Below are positions 1-8,611 of a DNA stretch of 62,027 bases, in pieces. The first letter of the stretch is position 1, and every line of letters starts with the position of its first letter. Source of the DNA: Streptacidiphilus anmyonensis (lineage in GTDB: Bacteria; Actinomycetota; Actinomycetes; Streptomycetales; Streptomycetaceae); contig NZ_BBPQ01000043.1 in the NCBI RefSeq assembly GCF_000787855.1, positions 4,247 through 66,273 of the forward strand. Reading direction: 5' to 3'. A program made the position numbers and the translations under genes. Below the pieces are notes generated by a model, which ran no database searches, was not told the origin of the DNA, and saw nothing but the letters and a program-made list of their open reading frames with translations.

Positions 1-22
1 GGCGGGGGCCGAGGCCCCCGCC
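1..22 (-). terminator. GC-rich inverted repeat after the acyl-CoA ligase gene
   Basis: Perfect 10-bp arms (1-10 and 13-22, GGCGGGGGCC / GGCCCCCGCC) with a 2-base centre lie about 20 bases past the stop of the ligase gene. They would fold into a strong hairpin in its transcript. Any T-tract would lie outside the window, so the terminator role is inferred. Confidence 0.5.
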
Positions 23-41
23 GCCCCTCACCGTCAGGGCG

Positions 42-1838
42 TCACTTCGCGTACAGCGCCTCGACCTCGGCGCTGAAGTCCTTCATCACGACCGCGCGCT
101 TCAGCTTGAGCGAGGGCGTGAGGTGGCCGGAGTCCTCCGAGAGCACCGTGTCGATGACCCGGAACTTCTTGACCGCCTCGGCGTGCGAGACCGCCGCGTT
201 GCCGTCGTCGATCGCGGCCTGGAGGGCGGCCAGCAGGTCGGCGTCGTCCTTGAGGTCGGTGACCGTGGCGTTCTCGGGCTTGCCGTGCAGCTGCTTCCAG
301 GTCGGGAAGAACTCCGGGTCCACGGTGAGCAGCGCGGCGATGAACGGGCGGGCGTCGCCGACCACCATGCACTCGCCGACCAGCGGGTGCGCCCGGACCC
401 GGTCCTCGATCACGGCCGGGGCGACGTTCTTGCCGCCGGCGGTGACGATGATCTCCTTCTTGCGGCCGGTGATCTTCAGGTAGCCGTCCTCGTCCAGCTC
501 GCCGATGTCGCCGGTGGCGAACCAGCCGTCGTGCAGGGCCTCGGCGGTGGCCTCCGGGTTCTGCCAGTAGCCGGCGAACACCTGCGGGCCCTTGAGCAGG
601 ACCTCGCCGTCGTCGCCGATCCGGGCGGCGGAGCCCGGCAGCGGCTGGCCGACGGTGCCGATCTTCGGCCGGTCGTGCGGGTTGAAGGCGGTGGCCGCGC
701 AGGTCTCGGTCAGGCCGTAGCCCTCGAGCACGGTGAAGCCGATGCCGCGGTAGAAGTGGCCCAGCCGCTCGCCCAGCGGCGCGCCGCCGGAGATGGCGTG
801 GGTGGCCCGGCCGCCCAGCGCGTTGCGCAGCTTGCTGTAGACCAGCGCGTCGAACAGGCGGTGACGCAGCTTCAGGCCGAGCGAGGCGCCGCCGGGGGTG
901 TCCAGCGCGCGGCTGTAGGCGATGGCGGTCTCGGCGGCGCGGTCGAAGATCTTGACCTTGCCCTCGGCCTGCGCCTTGGCGCGGGCGGCGTTGTAGACCT
1001 TCTCGAAGACGCGCGGCACGCCGAGGATCAGCGTCGGGCGGAACGAGGCCAGCTCGGCGGTGACCTCCTTGATGTCCGGGACGTGGCCGATGCGGATCGG
1101 CGCCATCGCGGCGGCGATCTCGGCGATCCGGCCCAGCACGTGCGCCTGCGGCAGGAAGAGCAGCACCGAGGAGTGGCCCGGTTGGAACAGCGGGGTCAGC
1201 CGCGCGGTGATGTTGCCGAGCTCCGCCATGAAGTTGGCGTGGGTGAGCATGCAGCCCTTGGGGCGGCCGGTGGTGCCCGAGGTGTAGACGATGGTGGCGA
1301 CGGTGTCCGGGCCGAGGGTGGCGCGGCGCTCGTCGACGGCGGCGTCGGAGACCTCCGCGCCGGCTCTCACCAGCTCGTCGAGGCCTCCGGCCTCCAGCTG
1401 CCAGACCTGCTTCAGCTGGGGCAGCCGCTCGCGCACCTCGGCGATGACGGCCTCGTGGCGCGGCAGTTCGGCGACGCAGACCACCGCGCCGGAGTTGCCG
1501 AGGATCCACTCGACCTGCTCGGCCGAGGACGTCTCGTACACGGGCACGGTGACGGCGCCGGCGCACCAGATCGCGAAGTCCAGCAGGGTCCACTCGTAGC
1601 GGGTGCGCGCCATCAGGCCCACCCGGTCCCCGGGGCCGACACCGGAGGCGATCAGGCCCTTGGCGGCGGCCCGCACCTCGGCGAGGAACTCGGTGGCGGT
1701 GCGGTCCTGCCACGCGCCGTCGACCTTGCGGGCGACGAGCGGCAGATCGGGGTACCGCTCAGCGTTGGCATGGATGAGATCGGTGAGGTTTCCGCCGCTC
1801 GGCACCTGGTAGAGGGCCGGAAGGCTGAACTCGCGCAA
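42..1838 (-). CDS. Long-chain fatty-acid--CoA ligase (AMP-forming)
   Basis: A 598-residue acyl-adenylate-forming enzyme of the FadD15 type, which activates fatty acids to acyl-CoA in two steps (acyl-AMP, then thioester) at the cytosolic face of the membrane. The AMP-binding signature YTSGTTGRPKGC is clear, and the later motifs GYGLTET, TGD and the catalytic lysine region ITGRKKEII appear in normal order. The start chosen is TTG (protein begins MREFSLPALYQ), because GAGGAG sits six bases upstream of it; in-frame ATG codons farther upstream (1856, 1895) lack such a site. It is divergent from the metallophosphoesterase gene. Chain-length preference cannot be read from the sequence. Confidence 0.93.
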   Translation of the reverse strand: MREFSLPALYQVPSGGNLTDLIHANAERYPDLPLVARKVDGAWQDRTATEFLAEVRAAAKGLIASGVGPGDRVGLMARTRYEWTLLDFAIWCAGAVTVPVYETSSAEQVEWILGNSGAVVCVAELPRHEAVIAEVRERLPQLKQVWQLEAGGLDELVRAGAEVSDAAVDERRATLGPDTVATIVYTSGTTGRPKGCMLTHANFMAELGNITARLTPLFQPGHSSVLLFLPQAHVLGRIAEIAAAMAPIRIGHVPDIKEVTAELASFRPTLILGVPRVFEKVYNAARAKAQAEGKVKIFDRAAETAIAYSRALDTPGGASLGLKLRHRLFDALVYSKLRNALGGRATHAISGGAPLGERLGHFYRGIGFTVLEGYGLTETCAATAFNPHDRPKIGTVGQPLPGSAARIGDDGEVLLKGPQVFAGYWQNPEATAEALHDGWFATGDIGELDEDGYLKITGRKKEIIVTAGGKNVAPAVIEDRVRAHPLVGECMVVGDARPFIAALLTVDPEFFPTWKQLHGKPENATVTDLKDDADLLAALQAAIDDGNAAVSHAEAVKKFRVIDTVLSEDSGHLTPSLKLKRAVVMKDFSAEVEALYAK

Positions 1839-2028
1839 AGCTTGCTCCTCGATCATCTCGCGCCGTCCGGCCAGAGCTGCTCGCTCAACCGACATGGGCG
1901 CTGCCACGGCGACGCTGCTGGGACGCCAGGACGTTACTAGCGGGTAGGACCAAAGGGGTAGATGTACCAGCCAGGTGTTTCCAGGGTCACACTGATGACC
2001 AGCGTAGTGGGGGCCTAGGGTTGGGCCC

Positions 2029-2796
2029 ATGCGGGTCCATGTGGTCAGTGACGTGCACGGCAACAGCGAGGCGCTGGCGCGCGCCGGTGAGGGCGCGGAG
2101 GCGCTGGTCTGTCTCGGGGATCTGCTGCTCTTCCTCGACTACGCCGACCACAGCCGCGGCATCTTCCCCGACCTGTTCGGCGCGGCGAACGCCACCGAGC
2201 TGGTGCGGCTGCGCACCGAGCGCCGCTTCGAGGACGCGCGCGCCTTCTCCGCCCAGCTGTGGGCCGGCGTCGGCATGGACCGCGCCGAGGCGATCGAGGG
2301 CGCCGTGCGCCGCCAGTACGCCGAGCTGTTCGCCGCCTTCCCCGCGCCCACCTACGCCACCTACGGCAACGTCGACCTGCCGCGTCTGTGGCCGGAGTTC
2401 GCCCGCGCCGGGGTCACCGTGCTGGACGGGGAGACGGTCGAGCTCGGCGGTCTGGTCTTCGGCTTCGTCGGCGGCGGGCTGCCGAGCCCGATGCGGACCC
2501 CGTTCGAGATCACCGACGAGGAGTACGCGGCCAAGGTAGCGGCCCTGGGGCGGGTCGACGTGCTGTGCACGCACATCCCGCCCGCGGTCCCCGAGCTGAC
2601 CTACGACACCGTCGCCCGCCGGTTCGAACGCGGCAGCGAGGCGGTGCTGGCGGCGATCCGCGAGACGCAGCCCGCGTACGCCCTTTTCGGGCACGTGCAC
2701 CAGCCGCTCGCCCGGCGGATGCGGATCGGCCGCACCGAGTGCGTCAACGTCGGCCACTTCAACGCGACCGGCCGCCCCTGGGTCCTGGACATCTGA
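2029..2796 (+). CDS. Calcineurin-like metallophosphoesterase
   Basis: A 255-residue cytosolic protein carrying the binuclear-metal phosphoesterase motifs in order: SDVHGN near the N-terminus, CLGDLL, YGNVD (the GN motif), THIPP, and GHVHQP near the C-terminus. These supply the Asp, His and Asn metal ligands of the calcineurin-like fold. The substrate is unknown; relatives hydrolyse phosphomonoesters or cyclic nucleotides. No convincing ribosome binding site precedes the ATG, so the mRNA may start close to the start codon. The SRPBCC gene follows on the same strand after about 100 bases. Confidence 0.85.
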   Translation: MRVHVVSDVHGNSEALARAGEGAEALVCLGDLLLFLDYADHSRGIFPDLFGAANATELVRLRTERRFEDARAFSAQLWAGVGMDRAEAIEGAVRRQYAELFAAFPAPTYATYGNVDLPRLWPEFARAGVTVLDGETVELGGLVFGFVGGGLPSPMRTPFEITDEEYAAKVAALGRVDVLCTHIPPAVPELTYDTVARRFERGSEAVLAAIRETQPAYALFGHVHQPLARRMRIGRTECVNVGHFNATGRPWVLDI

Positions 2797-2900
2797 GCCC
2801 GGACGGCCGAGCGCTTCGCGCCTGCGCGGACGCGATAGCCTCTTCGCGGCAGCAGACAGCAGTTCACGAAGACACGTGGTTGAGAGGCGGAGGCCACCCG

Positions 2901-3341
2901 ATGGCGGAGCACACCAGGTCGAGCACCACGATCGAGGCCACCCCTGCCGCGATCATGGCCGTGATCGCGGACTTCGCCGCGTACCCGGTGTGGACCGGCG
3001 AGGTCAAGGAGATCGAGGTCCTGGCCGAGGGCGACGGCGGCCGCGCCGAGCAGGTGCGACTGCTGCTGGACGCCGGGGCCATCAAGGACGAGCACGTGCT
3101 CGCCTACACCTGGGACGGCGACCGCAAGGTCAGCTGGACCCTGGTGAAGAGCCAGATGCTCAAGTCCCTCGACGGCTCCTACACCCTCGCCCAGGCCGGG
3201 GGGCGGACCGAGGTCACCTACCAGCTCGCCGTGGACGTCAAGATCCCGATGCTGGGCATGATCAAGCGCAAGGCCGAGAAGGTCATCATCGACCGGGCGC
3301 TGGCCGGTCTGAAGAAGCGCGTCGAGGAACTCGCCGTCTGA
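2901..3341 (+). CDS. SRPBCC (START/polyketide cyclase-like) family protein
   Basis: A 146-residue protein matching the SRPBCC helix-grip fold: an N-terminal strand beginning TRSSTTIEAT, then a helix with the family's typical phrase on a yard-like 'ADFAAYPVWTGEV', several strands, and a long amphipathic C-terminal helix ending in the KKRVEEL region. Such proteins form a hydrophobic cavity for lipids or other hydrophobic ligands; the ligand is unknown here. The ATG at 2901 follows a GAGGCGGAGG site. Its TGA shares one base with the ATG of the ArsA-like ATPase gene (TGATG), so the two are translationally coupled and probably work together. Confidence 0.85.
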   Translation: MAEHTRSSTTIEATPAAIMAVIADFAAYPVWTGEVKEIEVLAEGDGGRAEQVRLLLDAGAIKDEHVLAYTWDGDRKVSWTLVKSQMLKSLDGSYTLAQAGGRTEVTYQLAVDVKIPMLGMIKRKAEKVIIDRALAGLKKRVEELAV

Positions 3342-4570
3342 TGTCCTCCGCACCCGCGATGCCCCGGCTGGTCCTGGTCACCGGCGCGGGCGGAGCCGGC
3401 CGCAGCACCGTCGCGGCCGCCACCGCCGCGCAGGCGGCCGCGTCGGGGGAGCGGGTGCTGCTCGTCGCCGCCGACGACCCGCACCGCGCGGTGGACGGGT
3501 TGCTCGACCACAAGCTGAGCGGCGCGCCAGCCCGGACCGGGCTGGCGCCGGGGCTGTTCGCGCTGCGGCTGGACGAGCAGGCGTCCTTCCGGGCCGCCGG
3601 CCTGAAGCTGATGGAACGCGCCGGGCCCCTCTTCGACCTGCTCGGCGTCGAACCGCTGGAGGCGGACGAGCTCTCCGCCCTGCCCGGCGCCCGCGAGCTC
3701 GCCCTGCTCGACCTGCTGCGCTCCCTGCCGGGCCCGGCCGCCGAGGGCGCGGGCGGCCACGACGCGGGCTACGACCTGGTGGTCGTCGACGCCCCGCCCG
3801 TCGCGCAGCTGGTGACCGCGCTCGCGCTGCCCGCACAGCTCGACGCCTACCTGGCCCGGCTGCTGCCCGACGAGCGGCAGGCGGCCCGCGCGCTGCGCCC
3901 GATCCTGGCCGGGCTCGCGGGCGTGCCGATGCCCGCGCAGTGGCTGTTCGAGGCCCGCGCCTGGGCCTCGGCCGAACTGGCGGACGTCCGCACCGCGTTG
4001 GACGCGCCCGGCACCACCGTCCGGCTGGTCGTCGCCCCGCCGCGCGGCCCGCGCGCCCGCGCCCAGCTGCGTCGGCTGCGGGCCGCGATGGCCCTGCACC
4101 AGCTGCCATTGGAGTCGGTGATCGTGGACGGCGCCGAGCTGCCGAACGCCGAGGACTGGGCCGACAAGACGGCCTGGGGCGGCGTGCCCGTGCACGCCGT
4201 GCCGGACCTCGGCCGTGAGCCCGAGCGCGGCGACCTGTTCGCGCTGGCCGAGCCCGCCGCCCTGGCGGCCTGGCCCCAGGCGCCGGTCCTGGCCGCCCGT
4301 GAGGCGACGGCCTGGGCCGTCACCGACCGGCTCGACACCCCCGAGGGCGTGCTGGTCTGGCGCATCCCGCTGCCGGGCGCCGAACGCGGCGACCTCGACC
4401 TGGTCCGCCGCGGCGACGAGCTGCTGCTCGGCGTGGCCGGGACCCGTCGCGCCGTCCCCCTCCCCTCGGCGCTGCGCCGTTGCACGGTCGCGGGCGCCGC
4501 GCTCCGCGACGGGGAGCTGACCGTGCGATTCGCCCCCGACCCTTCCCTGTGGCCCGCCTCTCCCAGGTAA
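3341..4570 (+). CDS. ArsA/GET3-like P-loop ATPase with altered Walker A
   Basis: A 409-residue soluble protein with the layout of ArsA-related ATPases. A Walker-A-like loop at residues 15-23 reads GAGGAGRST. In ArsA/Get3 this loop is GKGGVGKT, so both the signature lysine and the P-loop lysine are missing here (Ala16, Arg21). A switch-like stretch YDLVVVDAPP follows near residue 145. Actinobacterial relatives are usually annotated as ion-transporting ATPase, but nothing here shows arsenite transport: no ArsB, ArsC or ArsR is nearby. Coupling to the SRPBCC gene suggests a role in handling a hydrophobic ligand. ATP hydrolysis should not be assumed. Confidence 0.75.
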   Translation: MSSAPAMPRLVLVTGAGGAGRSTVAAATAAQAAASGERVLLVAADDPHRAVDGLLDHKLSGAPARTGLAPGLFALRLDEQASFRAAGLKLMERAGPLFDLLGVEPLEADELSALPGARELALLDLLRSLPGPAAEGAGGHDAGYDLVVVDAPPVAQLVTALALPAQLDAYLARLLPDERQAARALRPILAGLAGVPMPAQWLFEARAWASAELADVRTALDAPGTTVRLVVAPPRGPRARAQLRRLRAAMALHQLPLESVIVDGAELPNAEDWADKTAWGGVPVHAVPDLGREPERGDLFALAEPAALAAWPQAPVLAAREATAWAVTDRLDTPEGVLVWRIPLPGAERGDLDLVRRGDELLLGVAGTRRAVPLPSALRRCTVAGAALRDGELTVRFAPDPSLWPASPR

Positions 4571-4606
4571 CGTCGAAGGCGAAGACGCCGACGAGGGGAG
4601 TGGGTC

Positions 4607-5137
4607 ATGAGCAGTGCCGAGGACAACGCCGCGGAGCGCAGCGGGGACGTGTGGGCGGAGGCCGTCGCCGAGCAGAGCACCGGCCAGAACACCGGGCAGA
4701 ACACGGGACGGAGCGGCGGGCAGGAGCACGCGGAGCCGGCCGTGTCCGAGGACCATGTCCCGGTGGCCGACGCCGATCAGGTCGACGTCGAGGGCGACGG
4801 GGCCGGGGCGGGCGCGCGGGGCGACGCCGGCGAGGGGTCGCCGTTCGGCGGCGAGCTGCCGTTCGGTGCGGATCTGGGCCCGCTCGTGGACGAGGTCCGC
4901 CGGTTCGCCTCGACGGTGAGCGAGAAGGTGACCGCGCTGAGCTCGGGTCAGAGCGACCCGATGGAGGTGCTGCAGAACCTCGCCGCGCCGCTGCGGAGCA
5001 GCAGCCCGGCCGTGTACGGACACCTGCTGGCCGCGGGGGGCGAACTGATCGCGGCGTACCGGGCTGCGGTTTCAGCCTCCGAACGCCGCTGGGCGGCGCC
5101 GAAGCAGAACGGGACCGAACAGATCGACCTGGACTAG
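4607..5137 (+). CDS. DUF5304 family protein (hypothetical)
   Basis: A 176-residue acidic protein. The first about 90 residues are low-complexity and rich in Glu, Asp, Gly and Gln (probably disordered), followed by a more ordered C-terminal region with predicted helices (EVRRFASTVSEKV and the region near YGHLLAAGGELIAAYR). It matches the actinobacterial DUF5304 type found just upstream of glkA. No catalytic motif is visible and the function is unknown. ATG 4607 follows a GAGGGGAG site. Placement after the ArsA-like gene with a 36-base gap suggests co-transcription. Confidence 0.7.
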   Translation: MSSAEDNAAERSGDVWAEAVAEQSTGQNTGQNTGRSGGQEHAEPAVSEDHVPVADADQVDVEGDGAGAGARGDAGEGSPFGGELPFGADLGPLVDEVRRFASTVSEKVTALSSGQSDPMEVLQNLAAPLRSSSPAVYGHLLAAGGELIAAYRAAVSASERRWAAPKQNGTEQIDLD

Positions 5138-5179
5138 ACCTCCGAGGCCGGAGCTGACGCAGAAAGAGGAGATTTGTTT

Positions 5180-5196
5180 TCGACTTCTGAAGTCGA
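5180..5196. promoter_or_regulatory. Perfect 17-bp palindrome upstream of glkA
   Basis: TCGACTTC-T-GAAGTCGA has 8-bp arms around one base and lies in an unusually AT-rich spot, about 80 bases before the glkA start. A one-base centre and no following T-run make an RNA terminator unlikely, so a dimeric repressor or activator site is the better reading. The binding protein is unknown. Confidence 0.45.
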
Positions 5197-5275
5197 CCCG
5201 GAACACTCTCGCCTTCCTGTCTTCGGCTAATGTACGGTACCGCCCAGCGGGGATCCACCGGAGACTGAGGGACAC

Positions 5276-6214
5276 ATGGGACTCACCATCGGCGTCGACG
5301 TCGGCGGCACGAAGATCGCGGCCGGGGTCGTGGACGAGAACGGGGCGATCCTGGCGCGCACCCGCGTGCCGACGCCCGCCGATCCGCAGTGGGCCGTCGG
5401 CGCCATCGCCGACGCGATCAAGGAGCTGCGCGAGGAGCACGACGTCGTCGCCGTCGGCGTCGGCGCTCCCGGCTACATCGACCGCGACCGCTCCACGGTC
5501 CTGATGGCGCCCAACATCGCCTGGGAGAACGAGCCGCTGAAGGCCCGTATCGAGGATCTGGTCCACCTGCCGACGGTGGTCGAGAACGATGCCAACGCGG
5601 CCGCCTGGGGCGAGTTCCGCTTCGGCGCCGCGGCCAGCCACCAGGACATGATCATGGTCACGGTGGGGACGGGCATCGGCGGGGGCATTGTCATCGAGGG
5701 CCGGATGCACCGCGGCAGCTTCGGGGTGGCCGGCGAGATCGGCCACCTGAACATGGTCCCCGACGGCCTTCCCTGCGGCTGCGGCTCCAAGGGCTGCTGG
5801 GAGCAGTACAGCTCCGGCCGCGCCCTGCGCCGCTACGGCCGCGAGGCCGCGGCCGCCGATCCGCTGCGCGGCAAGCGGCTGCTGGAGCTGAACGAGGGCG
5901 TCGCCGAGACGATCACCGGCAGCCAGATCACCCAGGCCGCCCAGGAGGGCGACCCGATGGCCCTCGACGTCTACGACGAGCTGGCCGACTGGCTCGGCCG
6001 CGGCCTGGCCGACCTCGCCTCCCTCTTCGACCCGGCCGTCTTCGTCCTCGGCGGCGGCGTCTCCGACTCCGGCCACCTGCTCCTCGACCCGGTCGCCAAG
6101 GCCTTCGAGAAGTACCTCATCGGCGGCGTCCACCGCCCCCGCGCCGAGGTCGTGCTCGCCACCATCGGCTCCGCCGCCGGCATCATCGGCGCCGCGGACC
6201 TCGCCCGCGTCTGA
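5276..6214 (+). CDS. glkA: ROK-family glucokinase
   Basis: A 312-residue ATP-dependent glucokinase that phosphorylates glucose to glucose 6-phosphate. In Streptomyces this enzyme also mediates carbon catabolite repression (established for GlkA). The N-terminal phosphate loop IGVDVGGTKIAAG, the catalytic region VENDANAAAWGE, and the ROK zinc site (His in EIGHLN followed by CGCGSKGCWEQ) are all present. The length is normal for the family. The start is ATG after GAGG, and a candidate -10 TAATGT sits at 5228-5233. It stands alone as a transcription unit, closed by a strong terminator at 6260. Confidence 0.96.
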   Translation: MGLTIGVDVGGTKIAAGVVDENGAILARTRVPTPADPQWAVGAIADAIKELREEHDVVAVGVGAPGYIDRDRSTVLMAPNIAWENEPLKARIEDLVHLPTVVENDANAAAWGEFRFGAAASHQDMIMVTVGTGIGGGIVIEGRMHRGSFGVAGEIGHLNMVPDGLPCGCGSKGCWEQYSSGRALRRYGREAAAADPLRGKRLLELNEGVAETITGSQITQAAQEGDPMALDVYDELADWLGRGLADLASLFDPAVFVLGGGVSDSGHLLLDPVAKAFEKYLIGGVHRPRAEVVLATIGSAAGIIGAADLARV

Positions 6215-6259
6215 CCCCCGCCGGGCTCCGACCACCACGCCGCACGATCTCCACACGAT

Positions 6260-6299
6260 GTGCCCGCGCCGTTTCCCGGTGCGGGCACTGTTGTTTTGT
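6260..6299 (+). terminator. Intrinsic terminator of glkA
   Basis: An 11-bp stem (GTGCCCGCGCC at 6260-6270 with GGTGCGGGCAC at 6278-6288, including one G-U pair), a 7-base loop, and the T-rich tail TGTTGTTTTGT directly after. This is a textbook rho-independent shape. Confidence 0.8.
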
Positions 6300-6312
6300 C
6301 AGACTCGAAGGC

Positions 6313-7095
6313 ATGGACTCGCTCGTGCACCAGACGGAGCTGCCGCCCTCCGGGCCGCAGCGGGACGGCTCGGAGATCGTTCGGGTCGTCAGCTACAACA
6401 TCCGCAGCCTGCGGGACGACCGCACCGCGGTGGTGCGCGTGCTGCGGGCGCTGGAACCGGACCTGGTCTGCGTCCAGGAGTCCCCGCGCTTCTGGTTCCC
6501 CCGCCCCCAGGCCGCCTGGCTGGCGCGCTCGGCGGGGCTGATGGTGCTCAGCGGCGGCAGGTCCGCCTCCGGTCCGCTGCTGCTGGGCCGCCTGCGGGCG
6601 GTGCCGCTCTCCACCCACGACATCTGGCTGCCCCGCCGCCCGGAGCTGCACCAGCGCGGCTTCGCCACCACCGTGGTCCGGCTGGGCGCCGCGGCGCCGT
6701 TCTCGGTGACGAGCTGTCACCTGTCCCTGGACTCCGGGGAGCGGTACGAGCAGTTCGAGCTCCTGCTGGACCACCTCGGCGGCCTCGGCGTGGCGCACTC
6801 GGTCGTCGGCGGGGACTTCAACGAGCACCCGGGAGAGCGCGGTTGGGATCTGCTGGCCTCCCGCCTCCAGGACGGCTGGACGACCCGCCCGTGGGGGAAC
6901 GAGTTCAGCAGCGTGCCGAAGCACCCGTACCAGCGCATCGACGGCGTCTTCGCCACCAGCGGGGTCGAGGTGCTGGCCTGCGGCGTCCCGGGCGAGGGCC
7001 TCCCGGGGCTGGGCGCCCTGAGCGGGAGGGACCTCGTCCTCGCCACCGACCACCTGCCGGTCGTCGCGGTGCTACGGGTGCCCGCCGCGGCGTGA
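6313..7095 (+). CDS. Endonuclease/exonuclease/phosphatase (EEP) family hydrolase
   Basis: A 260-residue soluble Mg-dependent phosphodiesterase of the EEP superfamily. The motifs come in order: SYNIRS (catalytic Asn), CVQES (metal-binding Glu), SCHLS, GGDFNEH (Asp/Asn pair) and the C-terminal ATDHLPV (general-base His with its Asp). No signal peptide or membrane segment is visible, so it acts in the cytosol. The substrate (nucleic acid, phospholipid or inositol phosphate) cannot be told. The ribosome site before ATG 6313 is weak, so a nearby in-frame GTG is possible. The end of the gene abuts small GGCGTGAACC tandem repeats (7100-7130). Confidence 0.8.
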   Translation: MDSLVHQTELPPSGPQRDGSEIVRVVSYNIRSLRDDRTAVVRVLRALEPDLVCVQESPRFWFPRPQAAWLARSAGLMVLSGGRSASGPLLLGRLRAVPLSTHDIWLPRRPELHQRGFATTVVRLGAAAPFSVTSCHLSLDSGERYEQFELLLDHLGGLGVAHSVVGGDFNEHPGERGWDLLASRLQDGWTTRPWGNEFSSVPKHPYQRIDGVFATSGVEVLACGVPGEGLPGLGALSGRDLVLATDHLPVVAVLRVPAAA

Positions 7096-7136
7096 AGCGG
7101 GGTGAACCGGCGTGAACCGGCGTGAACCCGCGGGCC

Positions 7137-7652
7137 TCAGACGACCGCGCCGTGGTTCGGGTCGTCGTCGTGGTCCTCCGGGTCCGGGTCCTTCATCCGC
7201 ACCACCAGCGTCGCCACCGCTCCGGCGATGCTGCACACGCCCAGGAACGTCGCCATCCCCTGCGGCAGCTCGCCGATGCCGCCCAGCAGGATCAGGGCGA
7301 TGCCGACGACCAGGGCCAGCAGGGCCAGCTTCGTCGCCGGCTGCGCCCGCGGCAGCGGGGGCGGCTCCGGCGGGGTGTAGTGCTCGTCGTCCGGGTCCTC
7401 CGCGGCCGTCCAGGCGCGCGGGTCGACCGGCGGGACCGCCTGGACCATCGGGAGCGGGCGGACGACGGGCGGACGCGGGCGCTCCTGCGGTGCGCCCAGG
7501 CCCATGTCGGACGCGGAGACGTCCTCCGCCTCCGGCCAGCTGCGGTCGGACTCGGCGACGGGCTCGTCGAAGCCGGCCACCAGCTCCGCGAACAGCTCGT
7601 CGTCGGAACGGCCGGATCGTTCGGGGCGCTCCGCGCCCTCCGGCTCGGCCAT
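7137..7652 (-). CDS. Small membrane protein with acidic N-terminal domain (hypothetical)
   Basis: A 171-residue protein whose first about 105 residues are acidic and proline-rich (likely disordered cytosolic region). Two closely spaced membrane segments follow (about 107-125 and 132-152), then a short Asp-rich tail (DPDPEDHDDDP). I do not recognise a functional family. Its ATG lies five bases after the stop of the alpha/beta hydrolase gene, so the two form an operon and it may be the membrane partner of that enzyme. Start chosen as ATG 7652. Confidence 0.65.
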   Translation of the reverse strand: MAEPEGAERPERSGRSDDELFAELVAGFDEPVAESDRSWPEAEDVSASDMGLGAPQERPRPPVVRPLPMVQAVPPVDPRAWTAAEDPDDEHYTPPEPPPLPRAQPATKLALLALVVGIALILLGGIGELPQGMATFLGVCSIAGAVATLVVRMKDPDPEDHDDDPNHGAVV

Positions 7653-7657
7653 CGCGC

Positions 7658-8419
7658 TCAGCCCTTCGCCACGGGAACGGTCAGGCGCTGGACGAAGTCC
7701 ATGCTCCCGTCGAAGATCAGCTCCGCGTCGTAGTCGAGCGTCGCCACGTGGAGGCTGCGTTCCAGCAGGCGCTCCTCGAGATCCTTCGAGCCGACGTGCT
7801 CCAACAGGGTCCGGCCGCTGTCGGGCGAGACCACGTTGTCCTTGGGGCTGCGGAAGAGCAGCAGCGGCTGCGTCACCGACGGCAGCTCGGACTGGACGAT
7901 CTTCGTCAGCTGCTTCATCGAGTGCGCGGCGTGCAGCGGGGTGCGGGTGTAGCCGCCCTCGTCGACGCCGGGCTTGGCGATGTCGCTGGCGATCCCGGGG
8001 AAGCTCGGCACCAGGTGGCGGACCACCGGCAGCGCGACGTGCGCCTGTCCGGGCATCTTGACCAGCGGGTTCACCAGCACCAGGCCGCTGACCCCCGGGC
8101 CCTGCTGCGCGGCCAGGTGCAGCGAGAGCAGCCCGCCCATGGACAGGCCGAAGACGAAGACCTGGTCGCACTCCTCCGCGAGCTCCAGGTACTCGCGTTC
8201 CACCGTCGCGTACCAGTCCTGCCAGCGGGTGGTGTTGAGGTCCTTCCAGTGCGTGCCGTGGCCCGGCAGCAGCGGGAGGGAGACGCTGTAGCCCTCGGCG
8301 GCGGCCCGCTCCGCCCAGGGGCGCATCGACCTCGGGGATCCGGTGAAGCCGTGGCAGACCAGGATTCCCACCGGCCCGCCGTGATGGCGGTACGGTTCGG
8401 CGCCGGGCAGCAGCGGCAT
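7658..8419 (-). CDS. Alpha/beta hydrolase (carboxylesterase / monoacylglycerol lipase type)
   Basis: A 253-residue serine hydrolase. The oxyanion-hole region reads VCHGFTGSP, the nucleophile elbow is GLSMGG, and the C-terminal acid and His are in SPKDNVVSPD and RSLHVATLD. This arrangement resembles Est30-like carboxylesterases and monoacylglycerol lipases that cleave short to medium acyl esters. ATG 8419 is chosen because AAGGA lies six bases upstream; an upstream in-frame start (8497) would add a non-conserved tail. It is divergent from plsC, which is compatible with a lipid-turnover role (inference). The membrane protein gene follows in the same operon. Confidence 0.85.
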   Translation of the reverse strand: MPLLPGAEPYRHHGGPVGILVCHGFTGSPRSMRPWAERAAAEGYSVSLPLLPGHGTHWKDLNTTRWQDWYATVEREYLELAEECDQVFVFGLSMGGLLSLHLAAQQGPGVSGLVLVNPLVKMPGQAHVALPVVRHLVPSFPGIASDIAKPGVDEGGYTRTPLHAAHSMKQLTKIVQSELPSVTQPLLLFRSPKDNVVSPDSGRTLLEHVGSKDLEERLLERSLHVATLDYDAELIFDGSMDFVQRLTVPVAKG

Positions 8420-8611
8420 GACGGGTCCTTCCCGAGGGGTGGGCCAAGTGGGGGCGAATCGGGTGCGCCAGTACGCGCCATCGTCGCACGTCGGCAACGC
8501 GCGCGTACAGCTTCCGTATTCCCGCCCGCCTTCCTCCTGCCTCCGGGTGGAGGGAGACTGGCGCGAACCGGACTAAGGTTCTCGTTGGTCAGGTGAGTAT
8601 GGAGGTCAGGG

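Noticed and set aside
123-1940. Long open frames opposite the acyl-CoA ligase gene
   Set aside because: The very high GC content leaves antisense frames open. Their translations are Arg/Gly/Ala-rich with no domain, while the minus-strand frame has full ligase motifs.
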